This document shows, piece by piece, positions 36,901-45,892 of a stretch of DNA of 64,000 bases. Location of the stretch: assembly GCA_963823505.1 (NCBI GenBank), contig CAWGLY010000005.1, forward strand, positions 1,674,001-1,738,000, given 5' to 3'. Below the pieces are notes generated by a model. It did no database searches. It saw only the letters and a program-made list of their open reading frames with translations, and had not been told where the DNA came from. This DNA comes from DATHZQ01 sp963823505 (GTDB lineage Bacteria; Actinomycetota; Acidimicrobiia; Spongiisociales; UBA5794). A program made the translations under genes and the position numbers. How positions within the stretch are numbered: position 1 is the first letter of the stretch; each line of letters opens with the position of its first letter.

Positions 36901-37563
36901 TCAGGTCACCCACTCCTCGGGGGGCACCGCGTCCGCCTCGTTACGCCGCATCCTGGCAACATACGCGGCAGCTTCGCTGCGGTTGTGGAAACCAAGCTTG
37001 CCGAGGATGCGGGATACGTGGTTCTTGACGGTCTTCTCGGCGAGATAGATCTCATCGGCGATCTCCCGATTGGTCAGACCGTCGGCGATCAGGTCCAGAA
37101 TGCGGCGTTCCCGCTCGTTCAGCACATCGAGCCGGCTTCGCTTCCGTACCCCCCTGATCCGGTCGAAGAGCCGCTCGGTGACGGTCGAGTCGACAACAGC
37201 CTCCCCTCCCCCGACGCGGAGAACCGCGTCGACGAGGCGATTCCCGTCCAGTTGCTTGACGAGATACCCCGAAGCCCCGGCGCGGATAGCTTCGGTGATC
37301 GCTTCGTCATCGGCGTAGGCCGAGAGCATCACGACCTTCACGTTGGGAAACCGGTCGACGATGGACCGGCACACCTCGACTCCGGACATGTCGGGAAGCC
37401 GGACGTCGAGCACGACGACGTCGGGAGAGTCGTAACCCACGCGACGGATCGCAGAAGCTCCGTCCGCTGCCTCCCCGGCGACCTCGATCTCCGGGTGGCC
37501 GCTCAGGAGGTTCCTCAGGCCTTCGCGTACGACCTCATGATCGTCGACGAGCAATATTCGCAT
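36901..37563 (-). CDS. DevR/DosR-like response regulator
   Basis: The 220-aa protein starts at ATG 37563 (MRILLVDDHEVVREGL). The receiver has Asp in VVVLDVRLPDMSG, Ser in VMLSAYADD and Lys in YLVKQLDGN. The DNA-binding part has LNERERRILDLIADGLTNRE, then LAEKTVKNHVSRILGKLGF. It is divergent from a GAF-domain kinase across a 116-bp gap that holds a Dos-box-like palindrome. That pairing resembles the mycobacterial DevR-DevS hypoxia/NO/CO system. A GTG at 37584 is an alternative start. Confidence 0.93.
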   Translation of the reverse strand: MRILLVDDHEVVREGLRNLLSGHPEIEVAGEAADGASAIRRVGYDSPDVVVLDVRLPDMSGVEVCRSIVDRFPNVKVVMLSAYADDEAITEAIRAGASGYLVKQLDGNRLVDAVLRVGGGEAVVDSTVTERLFDRIRGVRKRSRLDVLNERERRILDLIADGLTNREIADEIYLAEKTVKNHVSRILGKLGFHNRSEAAAYVARMRRNEADAVPPEEWVT

Positions 37564-37632
37564 CGGCGTATCCAACGAGGCCACGCTACCCCCAGACGGC
37601 TCTTTCCTCGGCGGGTCGGCGGCCCCTTCGCT

Positions 37633-37650
37633 TTGGGCCTTTCGACCCCC
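37633..37650. promoter_or_regulatory. Dos-box-like site between DevR-like and kinase genes
   Basis: GGGCCTTTCGACCC (37635-37648) matches the mycobacterial DevR core GGGACTWWAGTCCC at 11 of 14 positions. It lies 32 bp before the kinase start and about 72 bp before the regulator start, fitting autoregulation. The family consensus is from mycobacteria; its use here is inference. Confidence 0.35.
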
Positions 37651-37679
37651 GGGCGGATGGCCGGTATCGTAGGCAGCGT

Positions 37680-38816
37680 ATGTCTGCGATCGCACTCGAT
37701 GCTGGACTCATGACCACCCTTTTTGGCGCTGCCGTGCAGGTGTCGGGAGAGGGCGAGCTGCGCAACGTCCTGCGCGAAATCGTCGCATCGGCGAAAGCGG
37801 CGACCGGCGCCCGTTACGGTGCGTTGGGTGTCGTGGGGCCCGACGGCTACCTCATCGAGTTCGTTCACGACGGGTTCACCGACGATGTGGTTGCCAAGCT
37901 CGGTCATCAGCCGGTCGGCCTCGGGCTTCTCGGTACGATCACCCGGATGGGGCAAACGGTACGGCTTGAAGAGATCGCAGACCATCCCGATTCCAGTGGA
38001 TTCCCCGAGCACCATCCGCCGATGTCGTCGTTCCTCGGGGTGCCGGTCCGGACCGGTGACACCATCTTCGGCAACCTCTATCTGACGGAGAAGGAAGGCG
38101 GCTTCACCGACGCCGATGAGGCGGCGATGGAGGCGCTGGCGTTGATCGGTGGGCTCGCCGTCGCCAACGCTCGCATCCACCAGCGACTCCGCCGCTCCGC
38201 CGTTGCCGAGGATCGGGCGCGCATCGCTCGCGATGTTCACGACGACACCATCCAAGATCTCTTTGCGATAGGTCTCTCCCTCCAGGCGCTGTCCGAATCG
38301 GCGCGGGACAAGGACATGGCCACCGCGCTGCGAACCGAGGTCGGTCGGATCGACCAGTGCATCACATCGCTCCGCCACCTCATCCTGGACCTCCGCCGCC
38401 TCGAACCCAACCGGCTGCTGCCTGCAGAGGTAGACGAACTCGTTGACGAGCTCGCGGAAGCGCACGGCGTCCAAGCGAGGGTGCTCGTCGACGGCGTGTT
38501 CGACGCCGTCCCCATGGCGGTCGCCGACTCGGTGTTGCACATCGTGAAAGAGGCCACGTCGAATGCATTGCGCCACAGCGGTTCACAGTGGGTCGAGGTC
38601 GTCATGTTCGGGACCGACGACTCCATCGCCATCAGCGTCAACGACGCCGGCAAGGGCTTCGATCCCGACGGCCACTACGGCGGGCTCGGTCTCATCAATC
38701 TCAGGGCAAGGGCGCTCCAGGCCGGCGGCACGCTGGAGATCCTGACGGGCGAGGGCAGGGGCACCACCTTGCGTGCGTTGATCCCGGTCGATCGCTCGAT
38801 TCCCGGCAGACCGTAA
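37680..38816 (+). CDS. GAF-domain sensor histidine kinase (DevS/DosT-like)
   Basis: The 378-aa protein has one GAF domain (about residues 25-165; ATGARYGALGVVGPDGYLIE, SSFLGVPVRTGDTIFGNLYL), a HisKA_3 dimerisation helix with the phospho-acceptor His in RIARDVHDDTIQDLFAIGL, and an ATPase domain (HIVKEATSNALRHS, SVNDAGKGFDPDG, GGLGLINLRARA, TTLRALIPV). DevS and DosT have two GAF domains; here there is one, so haem binding cannot be assumed. It is divergent from a DevR-like regulator, its likely partner. Confidence 0.92.
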   Translation: MSAIALDAGLMTTLFGAAVQVSGEGELRNVLREIVASAKAATGARYGALGVVGPDGYLIEFVHDGFTDDVVAKLGHQPVGLGLLGTITRMGQTVRLEEIADHPDSSGFPEHHPPMSSFLGVPVRTGDTIFGNLYLTEKEGGFTDADEAAMEALALIGGLAVANARIHQRLRRSAVAEDRARIARDVHDDTIQDLFAIGLSLQALSESARDKDMATALRTEVGRIDQCITSLRHLILDLRRLEPNRLLPAEVDELVDELAEAHGVQARVLVDGVFDAVPMAVADSVLHIVKEATSNALRHSGSQWVEVVMFGTDDSIAISVNDAGKGFDPDGHYGGLGLINLRARALQAGGTLEILTGEGRGTTLRALIPVDRSIPGRP

Positions 38817-38844
38817 CGCCCGGAACCACCCCCAACCCGAACGG

Positions 38845-38867
38845 TTCCCCCCTCGCAGGGAGGGGAA
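38845..38867. terminator. Hairpin between convergent genes
   Basis: TTCCCC..C.TC (38845-38854) pairs with GGGAGGGGAA (38858-38867) round a GCA loop, with one mismatch and one wobble. It lies between the 3' ends of the kinase gene and the lipoprotein gene. There is no T run, so the evidence is structural only. Confidence 0.4.
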
Positions 38868-38890
38868 AGCTTGGCGACCACAGGGTTCCT

Positions 38891-39571
38891 CTAGTTGAGC
38901 TCGAAGTACTTCGGCTCGTCGCCGACGGGTTGGAGGAACAACTCCAGCCCGGCTTCCACGCTCTCTGCAGCAACAGGAACGCAGAGCCGGGCCAGGAAAC
39001 TGTCGCCGGGAGCAACCTCCACGACGTCGTAGATCGAGTCCGGGATGACGCCGCAACCCGGGATCGAAGGCGTGAACTCGTTGGCCCCGTCGGACACGGC
39101 CCACTCGAACACCGGCTGGGCGACCCGTTCGCCCAGGTAGGTGCCCTCGACGGTCACCATGACGTATTGGAATCCGGTCTCAGGTGCGGGGTTGATATCG
39201 GCAAAGGACAGGACCTCCTCTGCGGCATCCAGATTGACCTCCGTGACCACGATGTCCCAGATACCGGTGAACTCGAGCACTTCACCGACCGGAACGGGAT
39301 CTTCATCTGTCGCGGCAGCCGTCGTCCGTGGCCCTCGCTCCGAGACCGGGGCCGGCAACGTGGTGGTGGTCCGTGCAGGTGCGGTTGTGCTCGTCCGGCC
39401 GGGGGGCGCCGTGGTCACCGGCTGATCTGACCCTGCCGGCGGTGCCTCGGACGTCACCGCCGGCAAGGCACCAAGGTCGCCGGTCGTGACATCAGCAGCC
39501 TCGTCGCTCCCACACGCGGCAGCGAGGGCGGCAAGCCCCACGAGCAACGTCGCAAGCCGAGTCCGGCTCAT
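38891..39571 (-). CDS. Lipoprotein with DUF4352/telokin-like domain
   Basis: The 226-aa product starts at ATG 39571. The signal peptide TRLATLLVGLAALAAAC has a lipobox ending AAAC-GS. A Thr/Pro-rich linker (residues 45-85) leads to an Ig-like domain of about 130 aa (ILEFTGIWDIVVTEVN-type opening, then YVMVTVEGTYLGERV and a late VEVAPGDSFLARLCVPV), the pattern of DUF4352-type proteins, often ligand-binding or wall-associated. It lies 10 bp downstream of the 1,418-aa secreted protein, so the two are probably in one operon. Confidence 0.8.
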   Translation of the reverse strand: MSRTRLATLLVGLAALAAACGSDEAADVTTGDLGALPAVTSEAPPAGSDQPVTTAPPGRTSTTAPARTTTTLPAPVSERGPRTTAAATDEDPVPVGEVLEFTGIWDIVVTEVNLDAAEEVLSFADINPAPETGFQYVMVTVEGTYLGERVAQPVFEWAVSDGANEFTPSIPGCGVIPDSIYDVVEVAPGDSFLARLCVPVAAESVEAGLELFLQPVGDEPKYFELN

Positions 39572-39581
39572 CACTCCTGCC

Positions 39582-42500
39582 CTAACTGCAGCCGTTGGCG
39601 ACGTACGCCACGGTGGTGTCGAACATCGTCCACGCGTCGCTGGTGAACGTGACGGGCGCCGACTGGAACAGCGAATAGGTGATCCTGCACCCTGCTGCCG
39701 TAGACCCGTCCACCAGCGTGTCCCCTGCCTGGTACACGAACGTCGTGGCCAAGCCGTTGGCGGTGGCGATGATGTCGGCATCGCCGGACGGGAGACCCCA
39801 CGACATGGTTCGGTTCGACGCCGTCACCTGGACGGAGCCGGTGAACCCTGCCGCCAGCGGATGCCCGGCGTCGACGATCGTGATCGTGGAGGCCGAGGTG
39901 GTGCCGAAGTCCGTGTTGGCGGCGGTACCCGTCATGTTCACATCATCGAACGACCACGGCTTGGCGACCCACAGCGGCTGTGCGATCCCGTTGAACGTGT
40001 CTGTCACCTGGTTCGAGTTGGCCGTAGAGGACACCAGGACGAATGAGGCACCCGCAGCGACACCGGAGGTGACGCCGTTGTCGTCGACAAGAGTCACGGT
40101 GAATCCGAGCCCTTCCGTGCGGGCGACCAATTCCGTTTCGCCGGCACTGAGCGACGCCGGGTTGCCGACGACCATGACGATCACGCCGCCGCCGGAGTTG
40201 TCGACCGTCACCGAGATGGCGTCCGTGTCCGTCCGGCCAAACGTGTCGGTCGCCGTCACCGTGAGCGCGACGGGTCCGTCGTTGCTCGTCGTTGTGTCCC
40301 AGACCACCGACCAGCCGTTACCGCCGTCGACATCGACGCCGATCGACAAACCGTCGGCGAAGAACTCGACCTGGCCGACTCCGACCGCATCGCTGGCGGC
40401 GGCTGAGACGTTCAACGCTGCACCGAACACCGTCGCTCCGTCGACCGGAGCGGTCAGCGTGACGGACGGGCCCAGATTGTCGACGGTGACGTTCACCTCG
40501 TCACTCCCCGTCGCCCCGAGGGCATCGGTGGCCGTCGCCGAAACCACGACCGGTCCGTCAGGTCCTGCGGTGGTGTCCCAACTCGCCGACCAGCCGTCGC
40601 CGCCGTCGACATCGACGCCGACAGAAACGCCGCCTGCGAAGAACTCCACCTGGTCGATCCCATCCGTGTCGGTGGCATCCGCGGTGACCGTGACCTCGCC
40701 TGTCGCAGTGGTTCCTTCGCCTGGTGCCGTGACGATCACCGCCGGCGGGGTGTTGACCGGCGGCGCATCGCAGTTGTTTGCGGTGTACAGCGCGGTCGCA
40801 TCGAACATCGCCCAACCGTCGGCCGTGAAGCTCGACGGTGCGGACTGGAACAGCGAGTAGGTGATCCGGCACCCGGCGGCAGTCGAGCCGCTCGCCAGTG
40901 TGTCGCCCGCTTGGTAGACGAACGTGGTGGCTCGGCCCGCTGCCGTCGCAACGATGTCGGCATCGCCCGACGGCAGGCCCCACGACATCGTCTTGCTCGA
41001 CGTCGTCACCTGGACGCTGCCGGTGTACCCGGCGGCGAGCGGATGCCCGGCGTCCGCGATGGTGACGGTGCTGGCCGAGGTCGTCCCGAAGTCGGTGCCC
41101 GAGACCAGACCGGTCATGCCCATGTCATCCAGCGACCAGGGCTTGGCCACCCACACCGGCTGCACCACCCCGACGAAAGTGGCACCGACGACGTTGGAGT
41201 TGATCGTCGACGACAGCACGACGAATGACGCGCCCTCCGAAGCGCTGGCCGTGATCCCGTCGTCGTCGAGGACGGTGACGGTGAGCCCGAGTCCTTCGAG
41301 TCGTGACTTCACTGCGGAATCGCCTGTTGACAGCGACCCAGGATTGGCGACGACCATGACCACGACGCCACCAGCGGAGTTGTCCACCGTGACCGAGATG
41401 GCGTCCGATGCCGTGCGGCCAAAGGTGTCGGTAGCGGTGGCGGACAATGCAACCGAGCCATCGGCAGACGACGTGGTGTCCCACGGCACCGACCAGCCAT
41501 CAGCTCCGTCGACGTCCATACCGACCGAGACACCGCCGGCGAAGAACTCCACGCCTGCAACGCCCACGTCGTCGGCAGCGTCGGCCGTTGCAGTGACGGT
41601 GCCCGACACCGTCGCACCGTCGAGAGGTGCGGTGACCGTGACCGTCGGACCGTTGTTGTCGACGGTCACGTTGACTGCGTCCGACGAGGTCTGACCGCTG
41701 TCATCCGTCGCCGTCGCGGACACTGTGTAGCCGCCATCGGCGATCGCCGTCGTGTCCCAGGAGACGGACCAGCCATCGAGGCCGTTCGTGTCGACACCCA
41801 GCGAGGTCGTATCGACGAAGAACTCGACCTGATCGACAGAGCCGTCGTCCGTGGCATCGGCCGTGACGACCGTGACGCCTTCGAGTTCGGCACCATCCGT
41901 CGGTGCCGTCAGCGTCGTGACCGGACCTGCGTCAACCTCGTAGAAGAAGATGTCCTTGCCGGACCAATCGCGTCCGTCGACCCCTGGACCGCTGATCAGC
42001 ACGTCGGACCCGGGAACCGGCGCGACGCCGCTCATCACGATGGAAGAGAGGTTCCCGTTTGCCTCGGTGAAGTAGAGGAGACCATCCGCATAGGCGAGGC
42101 CTCTGGTGTCGGTCCAGTCGAGGCCGTCGCCGTTGCCGCTGACCGTGAAGGTCTGGCTGCCGACGATGCCGCTCTCCAGGGAGAAGTACTGATACCGCAG
42201 CTCGTCGCTCCCCGTCTCGGTGTAGTAGAGCCTCCCGTCGATCCATACAGCCGACCGCGCATCGTTCCAGTCGACCCAGGACGGCTCGATCACCTCGGCG
42301 CCCATGGTGATTCCGTCGAACGATCGCGAACGCAAGTCACCAGACCCGTCGTCCATGTAGTAGATGCGACCGGCTTGATGGAAGACCCCCAGGACGTCGT
42401 CGAAGTCGAGGACGTTGCCGCCGACGGTCGACTCGGCACCGAGGCCGGCACCGTCGAAAGTCTGCGTCGTCAGCGTGCTGCCGTCACCGGCATACAGGTC

Positions 42501-43838
42501 CGTAGGGAGAGATGCAGGTGTGGGTACCGGGACCGCAGTGCCGCCGTCGAGCGGGAACTGGGCGAGTTTGGCGTGGTACTCGTTGGCCGTGAAATCGGTG
42601 TCGGAGCCGACGTAGAGACCCTGGTCCGAGAGGTGCAGGTCCCACACGGCGACGCCGCGAGCCTTGCTCGGGTTCCAGGAGTAGGGCACGCCGTTGATGG
42701 GATCGAGCGCAACGATGCCCTCCCGCGACACCGCCCCGATATTGGCCGTGTCGCGGCCGAGATGGTTGTTCATCCACCGCTGATGTCCGCCGATGTAGAC
42801 CGCAACATCGGAGACGGCGACGGCCGTGAGCGTGTCGCCGCCGCTCCAATCGGCCCAGGTTTCCAGGAGATCGCTGCCCGACGCCGCGGATTCCCAGCGG
42901 GAGGCAGTGTCGCAGAGCGTCCCCGTATAGGGGCCACCTGTGGTCGCAACCACGAAGAACTCACCCTGTGGCTCGTACTCGATGTCGCGCATGTAGGTCC
43001 AGAAAGACCCACTGCAACCTGGGGCGAACTGGTCGGTCGACCAGTCGTCGACCACGGCGGTCGGCCCGCTGAGATCGATGACGGCAATCTGCTCCCTGGG
43101 GAGGTTGTCGACCTCGACGAAGTTGCCGATGATGACCATCTTCGAGCCGTCGGGGCTGACGTCGAGCTTGGCCACCCAGTCGACGGAGACCCGCGCTTCG
43201 GTGGTGCCGACCGTGAACGTCTGATCGACTGCGCCTGTGGCTGCATCTACTGCGGCAAGACGGGACCGCTGGAAGCCGTTGACCGACCAGATGTCGCCGC
43301 CGATGTAGAGCGTGTTGCCGTGGACCACGGCATCTCGCACCCGGCCGGCCGTCGTGGCGTTGAACCCCGCGACCTTGGCGCCGGTGGCGACGTCGAGCTT
43401 GGCCAATCCGAAGTTCGAGGTGCCGTTGACGTTGGCAAACTTGCCACCGACGAAGACTGATGTGCCGTCTGGTGCAGGGGCCAGAGTATCGACCACGTTG
43501 TCGAGCACGGGCACGAAGTCCGGATCGAGGTCGCCCGTGAGCCGGTCAAAGGCGAAGATGTAGTTGCGGCTGAAGACCGTGGGGTTGCCGGCTTCCTTCA
43601 CCTCGGTGAAGGTCCCGCCGACGATGACCGTGTCCCCAATGGTGGTGATCGCGGTGACGTGCCCGTCGAGGATGTTGGGTGTGTAGTCCACGGGATCGTC
43701 GGATACGACCAGGCCTTGCGGCAGTGCGTTTGCGGCCAGAGGACCGGTGGCGAGGAAGACTGCAGCGACACCCGCCAGCACGACCAGCACGAATCTCAGA
43801 AACCACCGCGTTCTGTCCGCGGACGACGAAACCACCAT
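39582..43838 (-). CDS. Large secreted beta-propeller/Ig protein with two ThuA-like modules
   Basis: The 1,418-aa product has a signal peptide (FLRFVLVVLAGVAAVFLATG, then ANA). Residues 50-420 are delta-60/DUF5122-like propeller repeats (ITTIGDTVIVGGTFTEV, DGTSVFVGGKFANVNG, NTLYIGGDIWSVNGF); about 440-640 continue with similar LYYTETGSD-type blades. Bacterial Ig domains follow at about 645-825 (VDQVEFFVDTTSLGVDTNG, VAGVEFFAGGVSVGMDVDG), then a module of about 200 aa (829-1029; VMVVANPGSLSTGDSAV, MSWGLPSGDADIVAT). The Ig pair and the same module are repeated at about 1,035-1,220 and 1,222-1,418. The two modules are clearly recent duplicates. The module resembles the ThuA/amidotransferase-like fold; no enzyme role is claimed. 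A Ser- and Ala-rich surface-exposed protein is likely. Confidence 0.85.
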   Translation of the reverse strand: MVVSSSADRTRWFLRFVLVVLAGVAAVFLATGPLAANALPQGLVVSDDPVDYTPNILDGHVTAITTIGDTVIVGGTFTEVKEAGNPTVFSRNYIFAFDRLTGDLDPDFVPVLDNVVDTLAPAPDGTSVFVGGKFANVNGTSNFGLAKLDVATGAKVAGFNATTAGRVRDAVVHGNTLYIGGDIWSVNGFQRSRLAAVDAATGAVDQTFTVGTTEARVSVDWVAKLDVSPDGSKMVIIGNFVEVDNLPREQIAVIDLSGPTAVVDDWSTDQFAPGCSGSFWTYMRDIEYEPQGEFFVVATTGGPYTGTLCDTASRWESAASGSDLLETWADWSGGDTLTAVAVSDVAVYIGGHQRWMNNHLGRDTANIGAVSREGIVALDPINGVPYSWNPSKARGVAVWDLHLSDQGLYVGSDTDFTANEYHAKLAQFPLDGGTAVPVPTPASLPTDLYAGDGSTLTTQTFDGAGLGAESTVGGNVLDFDDVLGVFHQAGRIYYMDDGSGDLRSRSFDGITMGAEVIEPSWVDWNDARSAVWIDGRLYYTETGSDELRYQYFSLESGIVGSQTFTVSGNGDGLDWTDTRGLAYADGLLYFTEANGNLSSIVMSGVAPVPGSDVLISGPGVDGRDWSGKDIFFYEVDAGPVTTLTAPTDGAELEGVTVVTADATDDGSVDQVEFFVDTTSLGVDTNGLDGWSVSWDTTAIADGGYTVSATATDDSGQTSSDAVNVTVDNNGPTVTVTAPLDGATVSGTVTATADAADDVGVAGVEFFAGGVSVGMDVDGADGWSVPWDTTSSADGSVALSATATDTFGRTASDAISVTVDNSAGGVVVMVVANPGSLSTGDSAVKSRLEGLGLTVTVLDDDGITASASEGASFVVLSSTINSNVVGATFVGVVQPVWVAKPWSLDDMGMTGLVSGTDFGTTSASTVTIADAGHPLAAGYTGSVQVTTSSKTMSWGLPSGDADIVATAAGRATTFVYQAGDTLASGSTAAGCRITYSLFQSAPSSFTADGWAMFDATALYTANNCDAPPVNTPPAVIVTAPGEGTTATGEVTVTADATDTDGIDQVEFFAGGVSVGVDVDGGDGWSASWDTTAGPDGPVVVSATATDALGATGSDEVNVTVDNLGPSVTLTAPVDGATVFGAALNVSAAASDAVGVGQVEFFADGLSIGVDVDGGNGWSVVWDTTTSNDGPVALTVTATDTFGRTDTDAISVTVDNSGGGVIVMVVGNPASLSAGETELVARTEGLGFTVTLVDDNGVTSGVAAGASFVLVSSTANSNQVTDTFNGIAQPLWVAKPWSFDDVNMTGTAANTDFGTTSASTITIVDAGHPLAAGFTGSVQVTASNRTMSWGLPSGDADIIATANGLATTFVYQAGDTLVDGSTAAGCRITYSLFQSAPVTFTSDAWTMFDTTVAYVANGCS

Positions 43839-43943
43839 CTTCGCAACCCCCCATTGTGCGCCCGCCCGCCAAGGCGAACGGCTCTCTGCAAAAAGCGTAG
43901 CATTAGAAGATTGGTGTCGGAAGACGCTCGCGCCGGAAACTGG

Positions 43944-43976
43944 CCATTCCCGGGAGTCTCGCCGCCATTCCTGGGA
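43944..43976. promoter_or_regulatory. Paired direct repeat CCATTCCYGGGA, 21 bp apart
   Basis: CCATTCCCGGGA (43944-43955) and CCATTCCTGGGA (43965-43976) are spaced exactly two helical turns apart in the 273-bp gap between the divergent secreted-protein gene (start 43838) and the first glycosyltransferase gene (start 44112). The spacing suggests a protein bound on one face of the DNA. The binding protein is unknown. No other feature is seen in the gap. Confidence 0.35.
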
Positions 43977-44111
43977 AATCTTGCAGCAGTCCGCTGAGCA
44001 CGCCTAGAGTTGAGAAGCGCAGGGAGCAGGACGGGCTGAGCCAGGATGCCCATCGACCTTCTCCCTGGTTGTGTATTCGTAGGGCGCACTGGCAGATAGA
44101 GGGGGAGTTCC

Positions 44112-44882
44112 GTGACTTCAGCAAGGTCGTTCGACCTGAGCACAGAGCCGATTCAGCAGTATCCGTGGCAAGACGTGATGCCGACCGTGAGCCTGGTGAT
44201 CCCCACGCTCAACGAGGAGGCCAACATCGCCCACGTATTGGCACGGGTCCCCGACTGGGTCCACGAGGTCGTACTGGTCGACGGACGCTCCACCGACGGC
44301 ACCATCGAGGTTGCTCAGCGGGTATTCCCCAAGGTCCGGGTCGTTCACGAACGGCGACCGGGCAAGGGTGTCGCGCTCCAAGCCGGGTTTGCTGCAGCAA
44401 CAGGGGACATCATCGCTGCGATCGATGCCGACGGGTCGATGGACCCGGTCGAGCTTCACTCGTACGTCGGGCAGCTCCTCGCAGGCGCAGACATGGTCAA
44501 AGGCACCCGATTCGCCCAAGGTGGTGGAACCGTCGACATGGAGTGGTATCGCCGGCTTGGCAACTTCGGCCTGCTCACCCTCGTCCGCACGTTGTTCGGG
44601 AGCCGCTACTCCGACCTGTGCTACGGCTACTTTGCCTTCTGGCGCACGTCTCTCGGCGTGCTGGCGCCCGACGCACCCGGTTTCGAGATCGAGACGCAGA
44701 TCAACGTCCGCGCCCTCAAAGGCAAGCTCAAGGTGGCCGAGGTCCCGAGCTTCGAAGCTCGGCGACTCCACGGTGAGAGCAACCTCAACACGTTCCGGGA
44801 CGGGTTTCGCATTCTGCGCACCATCCTGACCGAGCGCTTCGCCCGCCACCAGACCGAGCGGACGATGGAACTCGACGGCTGA
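44112..44882 (+). CDS. Family 2 glycosyltransferase (dolichyl-phosphate mannosyltransferase-like)
   Basis: The 256-aa protein has the GT-A fold opening VSLVIPTLNEEANIAHVLARV, EVVLVDGRSTDGT, RVVHERRPGKGVALQAGF, and the metal-binding-type AAIDADGSMDPVEL. Later SRYSDLCYGYFAFWRT and INVRALKGKLKVAEVPSFE match polyprenyl-phosphate sugar synthases. It probably moves a sugar from a nucleotide donor to a lipid carrier at the inner membrane face. The GTG at 44112 has AGGGGGAG upstream. It is the first gene of the glycan locus. Confidence 0.9.
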   Translation: MTSARSFDLSTEPIQQYPWQDVMPTVSLVIPTLNEEANIAHVLARVPDWVHEVVLVDGRSTDGTIEVAQRVFPKVRVVHERRPGKGVALQAGFAAATGDIIAAIDADGSMDPVELHSYVGQLLAGADMVKGTRFAQGGGTVDMEWYRRLGNFGLLTLVRTLFGSRYSDLCYGYFAFWRTSLGVLAPDAPGFEIETQINVRALKGKLKVAEVPSFEARRLHGESNLNTFRDGFRILRTILTERFARHQTERTMELDG

Positions 44883-44924
44883 GCCTTCTGCTCGGCAGAC
44901 AACGCCTGAGCCTTCGCCGACACC

Positions 44925-45890
44925 GTGTCCAGTTTGCCGTCCCGTGAGCCATCGCGCTCTGTGATCATCTGTTGCTACACCGCGGCCCGCTGGGCACTGC
45001 TGACCGAGGCCATTCGGTCCGCGGCGCACCAACTCGACGCCGCTGACGAGCTCATCGTGGTCGTGGATCACAACCCGGAGCTCCTCGACCGTGTGCGGGC
45101 AGGCTTCTCCGACCTCGCAACGGTGCTGGAAAACGAAGCGGAACAGGGCCTATCCGGCGCCCGCAACACAGGTGTCGCCTACGCAAAGGGCGACGTCGTG
45201 GTCTTCCTCGATGACGACGCAGCTGCGGAACCAGGGTGGCTGGAGCAGTTGACGGCGCCATTCGGCAACCACGACGTGGTCGGCGTCGGCGGTGCGGCCG
45301 AGCCTCGGTGGCACGGCGGAGACGCACCCTGGTGGATGCCCGCCGAGTTCTACTGGGTCGTCGGATGCAGTTATGTAGGCCTCCCGACGGCTGAGGCCGA
45401 GATCCGCAACCCCATCGGATGCAACATGGCCTTCCTGCGAAGTGCCGTCGAGGAAGTGGGCGGCTTCTCCGCAGCGCTCGGACGGGTCGGCCTGCGGCCG
45501 GTCGGCGGCGAAGAAACCGACGTCGCAATCCGCATTCGGCATGCACGCGGCGGACGCATCCTCTACGCCCCCGAGGCTCGAGTCCGCCATGCCGTCGAGA
45601 CGCCACGAATGGAGTGGGGGTACTTCGCGAGACGATGTTTCGCAGAAGGACAATCAAAGGCCATCCTGGCCTCTCGCGTGGGTACAATGAGCGCGACCGA
45701 GGCTGAGCGGACCTATCTGGGGACGCTCTTTCGTGGAGGCATTGCCAGGTTGGGCCAGACCGTGCATGACCGAAGCCTCCGCCCCCTCGGCCAAGCCGCC
45801 GCATTGGTGGCTGGATTGATGCTCACGACGTTGGGCTTTGTCCTGGGGTATGCCCGGGGAAGGGTCCGAATGCTGCGTCCTTCGGCGTAG
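44925..45890 (+). CDS. Family 2 glycosyltransferase
   Basis: The 321-aa protein has SVIICCYTAARWALLTEAI, DELIVVVDHN, the switch GLSGARNTGVAYAKGDVVVF followed by LDDDAAAEPGWLE (DXD-type metal site), the acceptor region GCNMAFLRSAVEEVGGF and ETDVAIRIRHA. A C-terminal hydrophobic helix (LGQAAALVAGLMLTTLGFVL) anchors it in the membrane. This resembles chain-extending transferases of exopolysaccharide or glycoprotein pathways. It starts at GTG 44925, 42 bp after the previous gene. Confidence 0.88.
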   Translation: MSSLPSREPSRSVIICCYTAARWALLTEAIRSAAHQLDAADELIVVVDHNPELLDRVRAGFSDLATVLENEAEQGLSGARNTGVAYAKGDVVVFLDDDAAAEPGWLEQLTAPFGNHDVVGVGGAAEPRWHGGDAPWWMPAEFYWVVGCSYVGLPTAEAEIRNPIGCNMAFLRSAVEEVGGFSAALGRVGLRPVGGEETDVAIRIRHARGGRILYAPEARVRHAVETPRMEWGYFARRCFAEGQSKAILASRVGTMSATEAERTYLGTLFRGGIARLGQTVHDRSLRPLGQAAALVAGLMLTTLGFVLGYARGRVRMLRPSA

Positions 45891-45892
45891 GG

